In this document: positions 60,700 through 64,000 of the stretch, one piece after another | Layout of the letters: every line of letters begins with the position of its first letter | How positions within the stretch are numbered: position 1 is the stretch's first letter | Assembly (NCBI RefSeq): GCF_944387275.1 | Contig: NZ_CALXEG010000007.1 | Span: 1-64,000 of the forward strand | Source of the DNA: an uncultured Pseudoflavonifractor sp. | Lineage (GTDB): Bacteria; Bacillota; Clostridia; Oscillospirales; Oscillospiraceae | Reading direction: 5' to 3' | Length of the DNA stretch: 64,000 nucleotides | Position numbers and translations under genes: made by a program | Notes under the pieces: model-generated | Databases searched by the model: none | Seen by the model: only the letters and a program-made list of their open reading frames with translations | Told to the model about the DNA's origin: nothing

Positions 60700-60735
60700 A
60701 CAAACGCCGGAATGCGGCTGCATTCCGGCGTTTGT
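60700..60735 (-). terminator. Terminator of mreB
   Basis: A 16-bp perfect stem (60700-60715 with 60720-60735, 4-nt loop) is followed on the minus strand by GCACATTTTG. The U-run is modest. Confidence 0.7.
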
Positions 60736-60758
60736 CTCGCCCAGAAGGGCGCATCTGT

Positions 60759-61781
60759 TCAGTTCATCTGCTTGCGGCGGGACAGGTTTATGGTGCCGTC
60801 CTGCATGTCGCTCACGGAGTCCAGGCTCTTGCCGGTGCCGAAGGCCACGCAGGATATGGCGTCGTCGGCCACGTGGGTCTCGATGCCGGTGTGGGACTCG
60901 ATCAGCTTGTCAAAGCCCCACACCAGGCTGCCGCCGCCGGTCATGACGATGCCGTTGGTGGAGATATCGGCCACCAACTCGGGGGGCGTGCGCTCCAGCA
61001 CGCCGTGGACCGCCTCCAGGATGCGGGTGGAGACCTCCTCGAAGGCCTCGATCATCTCGCTGGAGGTGACGGTGAAGGTGCGGGGCAGACCGGTCATCAG
61101 GCAGCGGCCCTTGACCTCGTAGCTCTGCTCCTCGGGCCGGGGGAACACGCAGCCGATCTGCATCTTGATCTCCTCGGCGGTCCGGTCGCCGATGAGCACG
61201 TTGTGCTTGCGGCGGATGTACTTGACAATGGCCTCGTCAAACTGGTCGCCGGCGATCTTGATGGAGGTGGACTCCACGATGCCGCCCAGGGAGATGACGG
61301 CGATGTCGGTGGTGCCGCCGCCGATGTCCACGATCATATGGCCGTCGGGCTTGGTGATGTCGATGCCCGCACCGATGGCGGCGGCCAGGGGCTCCTCGAT
61401 GAGGTACACCCGGCGGGCGCCGGCCTGGATGCCCGCGTCGATGACGGCCCGCTCCTCCACCTCGGTGATGCCGGAGGGCACGCAGATGACCACGCGGGGC
61501 TTGAAGAAGCGGAAGGCGGCGGCCTTGCGGATGAACTCCTTGAGCATCCGCTCGGTCATGTCGAAGTCGGAGATGACGCCCTCACGGAGGGGACGGATGG
61601 CCACGATATTGCCGGGGGTACGGCCCAGCATCTGCTGCGCCTCGGTGCCCACCTTCAGAAGCTTGCCCGTATCCTTGTCCATGGCCACCACGGAGGGCTC
61701 CCGCAGCACCACGCCCTTGCCTTTTACATAAACGAGGATCGACGCTGTTCCCAGGTCGATTCCGATATCCTTACTGAACAT
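60759..61781 (-). CDS. mreB: Rod-shape determining protein MreB
   Basis: A 340-residue bacterial actin that organises cell-wall synthesis in rods. Phosphate 1 SKDIGIDLGTASILVYV, phosphate 2 DIGGGTTDIAVISLGG and the adenosine loop IVMTGGGSLVWGFDKLI are present. The frame extends to an ATG at 61835 with a usable AGAGG, adding an 18-residue basic amphipathic helix (GFWSKLKEMLKKLRGA); its AT-rich codons are unlike the rest of the gene, so the ATG at 61781 is preferred. Genomic neighbours are comF upstream and the murB cluster downstream. Confidence 0.93.
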   Translation of the reverse strand: MFSKDIGIDLGTASILVYVKGKGVVLREPSVVAMDKDTGKLLKVGTEAQQMLGRTPGNIVAIRPLREGVISDFDMTERMLKEFIRKAAAFRFFKPRVVICVPSGITEVEERAVIDAGIQAGARRVYLIEEPLAAAIGAGIDITKPDGHMIVDIGGGTTDIAVISLGGIVESTSIKIAGDQFDEAIVKYIRRKHNVLIGDRTAEEIKMQIGCVFPRPEEQSYEVKGRCLMTGLPRTFTVTSSEMIEAFEEVSTRILEAVHGVLERTPPELVADISTNGIVMTGGGSLVWGFDKLIESHTGIETHVADDAISCVAFGTGKSLDSVSDMQDGTINLSRRKQMN

Positions 61782-61962
61782 ACCCGCACCTCTAAGCTTT
61801 TTTAGCATTTCTTTTAGTTTGGACCAGAATCCCATATCTTAATCCTCTACATTATAATGTGGCGGATGTGTTATTTCAACGCTTTTCCCAAATTTTATAG
61901 ATTTTTCACATTTTCCTGGCCCGGATTGGAATTTTTTCTCTCCCATAGGGCACATTGACCAG

Positions 61963-62625
61963 TCACCGGCCGGAGCGGGCCCTGGCCAGGGTGGCGCACA
62001 CCACCTTTTCCGCGCCGGCGGTCAGCAGCGTACGGGCGCACTCGGAGATGGTGGAGCCGGTGGTGATCACATCGTCGATGAGCAGGATCCGCTTCCCCTC
62101 CACCAGCTCGGGCTCGGTGCAGGTGTAGGCCCCCAGCACGTTGGCCCGGCGGCTCTCGTCGTGCTCCAGGCCGGACTGGGCCTCGGTGTCCCGCAGCTTG
62201 CGCAGGGTCTCCACCGCCGCGTCGTCCAGGTTCACCGCCGCCGACTGGGCCAGCAGAAAGGCCTGGTCGTAGCCCCGCTCCTTCTTCCGCTTGTCCGACA
62301 GGGGCACCCAGGAGATCAGGTCGTACGCCCCCGCCAGATGGTCCCGGACGCACTGGGCCACCAGGATGCCGTAAATGCCCGCGTACCGGCTCATGCCTTT
62401 GAACTTGTAGCGGTGGATGGAGTCCCGCACAAAGTTCTCATAGCGCAGGGGCGAGACGCACTTGTCAAAGAACTCCCCCGTCTGCTCCGCCGCCTCTTCC
62501 GTCAGCCAGGGCAGAGTGCGCTGGCACTGGGCGCAAATCTCCCGCTCGCCGCTGCCCAGCACCCGGCCGCAGAACACGCACCGGGGCGGGAACAGCAGGT
62601 CCATCAAAATCTGCCCCGCCTTCAT
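61963..62625 (-). CDS. comF: ComF family phosphoribosyltransferase-like protein
   Basis: A 220-residue protein of the competence ComF family. The N-terminal double zinc ribbon shows CVFCGRVLGSGEREICAQC, and the C-terminal PRTase domain has the PRPP loop ILLIDDVITTGSTISEC. In naturally competent bacteria ComF acts in ssDNA uptake with ComFA; no comFA or other com gene lies here. Its start overlaps the end of the ribbon-helix-helix gene by four bases. Confidence 0.93.
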   Translation of the reverse strand: MKAGQILMDLLFPPRCVFCGRVLGSGEREICAQCQRTLPWLTEEAAEQTGEFFDKCVSPLRYENFVRDSIHRYKFKGMSRYAGIYGILVAQCVRDHLAGAYDLISWVPLSDKRKKERGYDQAFLLAQSAAVNLDDAAVETLRKLRDTEAQSGLEHDESRRANVLGAYTCTEPELVEGKRILLIDDVITTGSTISECARTLLTAGAEKVVCATLARARSGR

Positions 62626-62804
62626 TTCAGATCCTCCGGCCGGATCGGCCCATGTTCCTTCTCAAAATCACGGATACAGGTCTGCATCAGATAGTAGACC
62701 TGTCCGTTCAGCGTCCGGCCCTCATATTCGGCGATATAGCGCAGCTTCTGGTGGACCTCCGGACTTACCCGAAGGCCGATGTTCTTGATTTCTTTCTTCA
62801 TCAT
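62622..62804 (-). CDS. Small ribbon-helix-helix (Arc-type) protein
   Basis: A 60-residue protein starting MMKKEIKNIGLRVSPEVHQK and continuing into LRYIAEYEGRTLNGQVYYLMQ, the strand-helix-helix pattern of Arc/MetJ DNA-binding proteins, often seen in autoregulators and antitoxins. A GGGGTG site lies six bases before the ATG. It overlaps comF by four bases, implying coupling, and follows recD2 by 112 bp. No toxin gene is adjacent. The longer frame to 62897 is not supported. Confidence 0.75.
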   Translation of the reverse strand: MMKKEIKNIGLRVSPEVHQKLRYIAEYEGRTLNGQVYYLMQTCIRDFEKEHGPIRPEDLK

Positions 62805-62916
62805 ACCACACACCCCATACGCACGCCAAGTGCGTGCATTCTGCGTATATGGTATGTTTCTTTGATTCGTTTTACTGCTTAGTGCACGCAATTGCATGCA
62901 CTAAATCTGAAGCTTC

Positions 62917-64000
62917 CTATTCCACGGCGGCCAGCCTGGCCCGGAGGCCGGAATACCGCCGCTGCTGGCGGTTGTTGGCCACCATCTGGGCCACCTTCCC
63001 CTCGTCCCCCACGATGATGAACAGCTCCCTGGCCCGGGTGATGGCGGTATAGAGCACGCCCCGGGTGAGCAGCATGGGCGCGCCGTCCAGGGCGGCCAGG
63101 ATCACCGCCCGGTACTCGCTGCCCTGGGCCTTATGTACCGTGACGGCGTAGGCCGGCTCCAGCTCGGAGAGCATGTCCGGCGTGTACTCCACCGTCCGGC
63201 CCTCAAAGTCCACGGTGATGACCTCGTCCCGGTTGTCCACCTTGACGATGACCCCGATGTCCCCGTTGAAGATGCCCATGCCCGTGTCGGTGTTGTCCTT
63301 GCCACGCCACATGATATCGTAGTTGTTGCGCACCTGCATCACCCGGTCCCCCTCCCGGAAGATGTACTCCCCGAAGCGGCGCTCCCCCTTGCCGGGCTGG
63401 GCCGGGTTCACCGCCTCCTGGATGCTCCGGTTGAGGGAGGCGGTGCCGGTGGTGTGCCGCCGGGTGGGCGAGAGCACTTGAATCTGGTCGGCGGGGATGC
63501 CCATCTTCTCGGGCAGCCGGGTCTTGCACAGCTCCACGATGGTGTCCGCCACCCGCACCGGGTCGGTGCGGCGGAGGAAGAAGAAGTCCTTGGCGGCGCT
63601 GTTGTGCAGGTCGGGCAGCTCGCCCCGGTTGACGCTGTGGGCGTTCATGACGATGGCGCTCTGGGCGGCCTGGCGGAAGATCTCGGTGAGCCGCACCGTG
63701 GGCACCCGTCCGCTGCGAATCAGGTCGGAGAGCACGTTGCCCGGCCCCACCGAGGGCAGCTGGTCCGGGTCCCCCACCAGTACCAGGCGGCACTCCCCCC
63801 GCAGGGCGGACAGCAGCGCCCGCATGAGGGTGATGTCCACCATGGAGGTCTCGTCCACGATCACCGCGTCCGCCTTCAGGGGCTCGGACTCGTCGTGGGC
63901 GAACACCAGCTTGCCGGTGCCCGGGTCGAACTGGGTCTCCAGCAGGCGGTGGATGGTGTAGGCCTCCATGCCGCACAGCTCCCCCAGCCGCTTGGCCGCC
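62917..64000 (-). CDS. recD2: RecD-like SF1 helicase, C-terminal part (window edge)
   Basis: The 5' end is outside the window; 361 codons are visible. The motifs are those of RecD2/TraA-type helicases: [20 protein letters not shown] (motif II), [18 protein letters not shown] (III), [14 protein letters not shown], the SH3-like [13 protein letters not shown] and the C-terminal [19 protein letters not shown] with [11 protein letters not shown] (motifs V-VI). In Firmicutes RecD2 functions without RecBC in repair and recombination. It starts the order recD2-RHH-comF-mreB on the minus strand. Confidence 0.93.
   Translation of the reverse strand, partial: AAKRLGELCGMEAYTIHRLLETQFDPGTGKLVFAHDESEPLKADAVIVDETSMVDITLMRALLSALRGECRLVLVGDPDQLPSVGPGNVLSDLIRSGRVPTVRLTEIFRQAAQSAIVMNAHSVNRGELPDLHNSAAKDFFFLRRTDPVRVADTIVELCKTRLPEKMGIPADQIQVLSPTRRHTTGTASLNRSIQEAVNPAQPGKGERRFGEYIFREGDRVMQVRNNYDIMWRGKDNTDTGMGIFNGDIGVIVKVDNRDEVITVDFEGRTVEYTPDMLSELEPAYAVTVHKAQGSEYRAVILAALDGAPMLLTRGVLYTAITRARELFIIVGDEGKVAQMVANNRQQRRYSGLRARLAAVE

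Overview
The window is a high-GC, gene-dense piece of a spore-forming, Gram-positive gut-type Clostridia genome. The best guess is Oscillospiraceae (the Flavonifractor/Lawsonibacter/Intestinimonas neighbourhood); this rests on gene content and style, not on any search. Pointers are a spoIIA operon (spoIIAA-spoIIAB-sigF), T-box leaders, the murB-rapZ-yvcK-whiA cluster, strong GGAGG ribosome binding sites, frequent GTG/TTG starts, and a collagen-like protein of the spore-surface type. No phage, insertion sequence, CRISPR array, tRNA or rRNA was seen.

Layout. 1-12.8 kb (minus strand) is transcription/translation machinery: rpoB-rpoC from its own promoter with a ~240-nt leader, a terminator, then an L7Ae-like protein-rpsL-rpsG-fusA operon followed by tuf (cut by the window edge) with its own promoter. 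13-16.4 kb (plus) holds an ECF sigma factor translationally coupled to a membrane-anchored partner, then a GT-C glycosyltransferase. 16.4-19.6 kb holds small conserved proteins, a secreted SH3/NlpC-P60 hydrolase and a collagen-like protein. 19.6-22.3 kb encodes a TetM-like translational GTPase fused to a Rae1/YacP-type NYN ribonuclease. 22.5-30.1 kb (minus) carries an XRE regulator, a GT2 glycosyltransferase, an AgrA/AgrC-type two-component pair, a GH16 lichenase-like lipoprotein and a domain-permuted, membrane-anchored GH3 glycosidase. 30.1-33.4 kb has a small divergent gene with an operator-rich promoter region, the spoIIA operon and a lipoprotein.

33.7-43.8 kb contains valS under a Val T-box, a small lipoprotein, a TSCPD protein, an SLC13/ArsB-like permease, a trpXYZ-type ABC transporter under a Trp T-box (specifier TGG), a DMT exporter and a HAD phosphatase. 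43.9-52.5 kb contains pcrA, a frameshifted XRE membrane regulator, an NSS sodium symporter, an aldehyde dehydrogenase and a cardiolipin synthase with an apparent ACG start. 52.5-64 kb is dnaE, an unknown membrane protein, whiA-yvcK-rapZ-murB, mreB, comF, a ribbon-helix-helix protein and recD2 (cut by the edge).

The most unusual items are the GTPase-nuclease fusion (a possible one-protein ribosome-clearing and mRNA-cleaving factor), the two-component/beta-glucanase locus with its permuted GH3, and the operator architecture at 30.15-30.23 kb. Start codons were chosen from Shine-Dalgarno placement. In several genes the longest open frame begins inside the ribosome binding site, so a shorter start is given.
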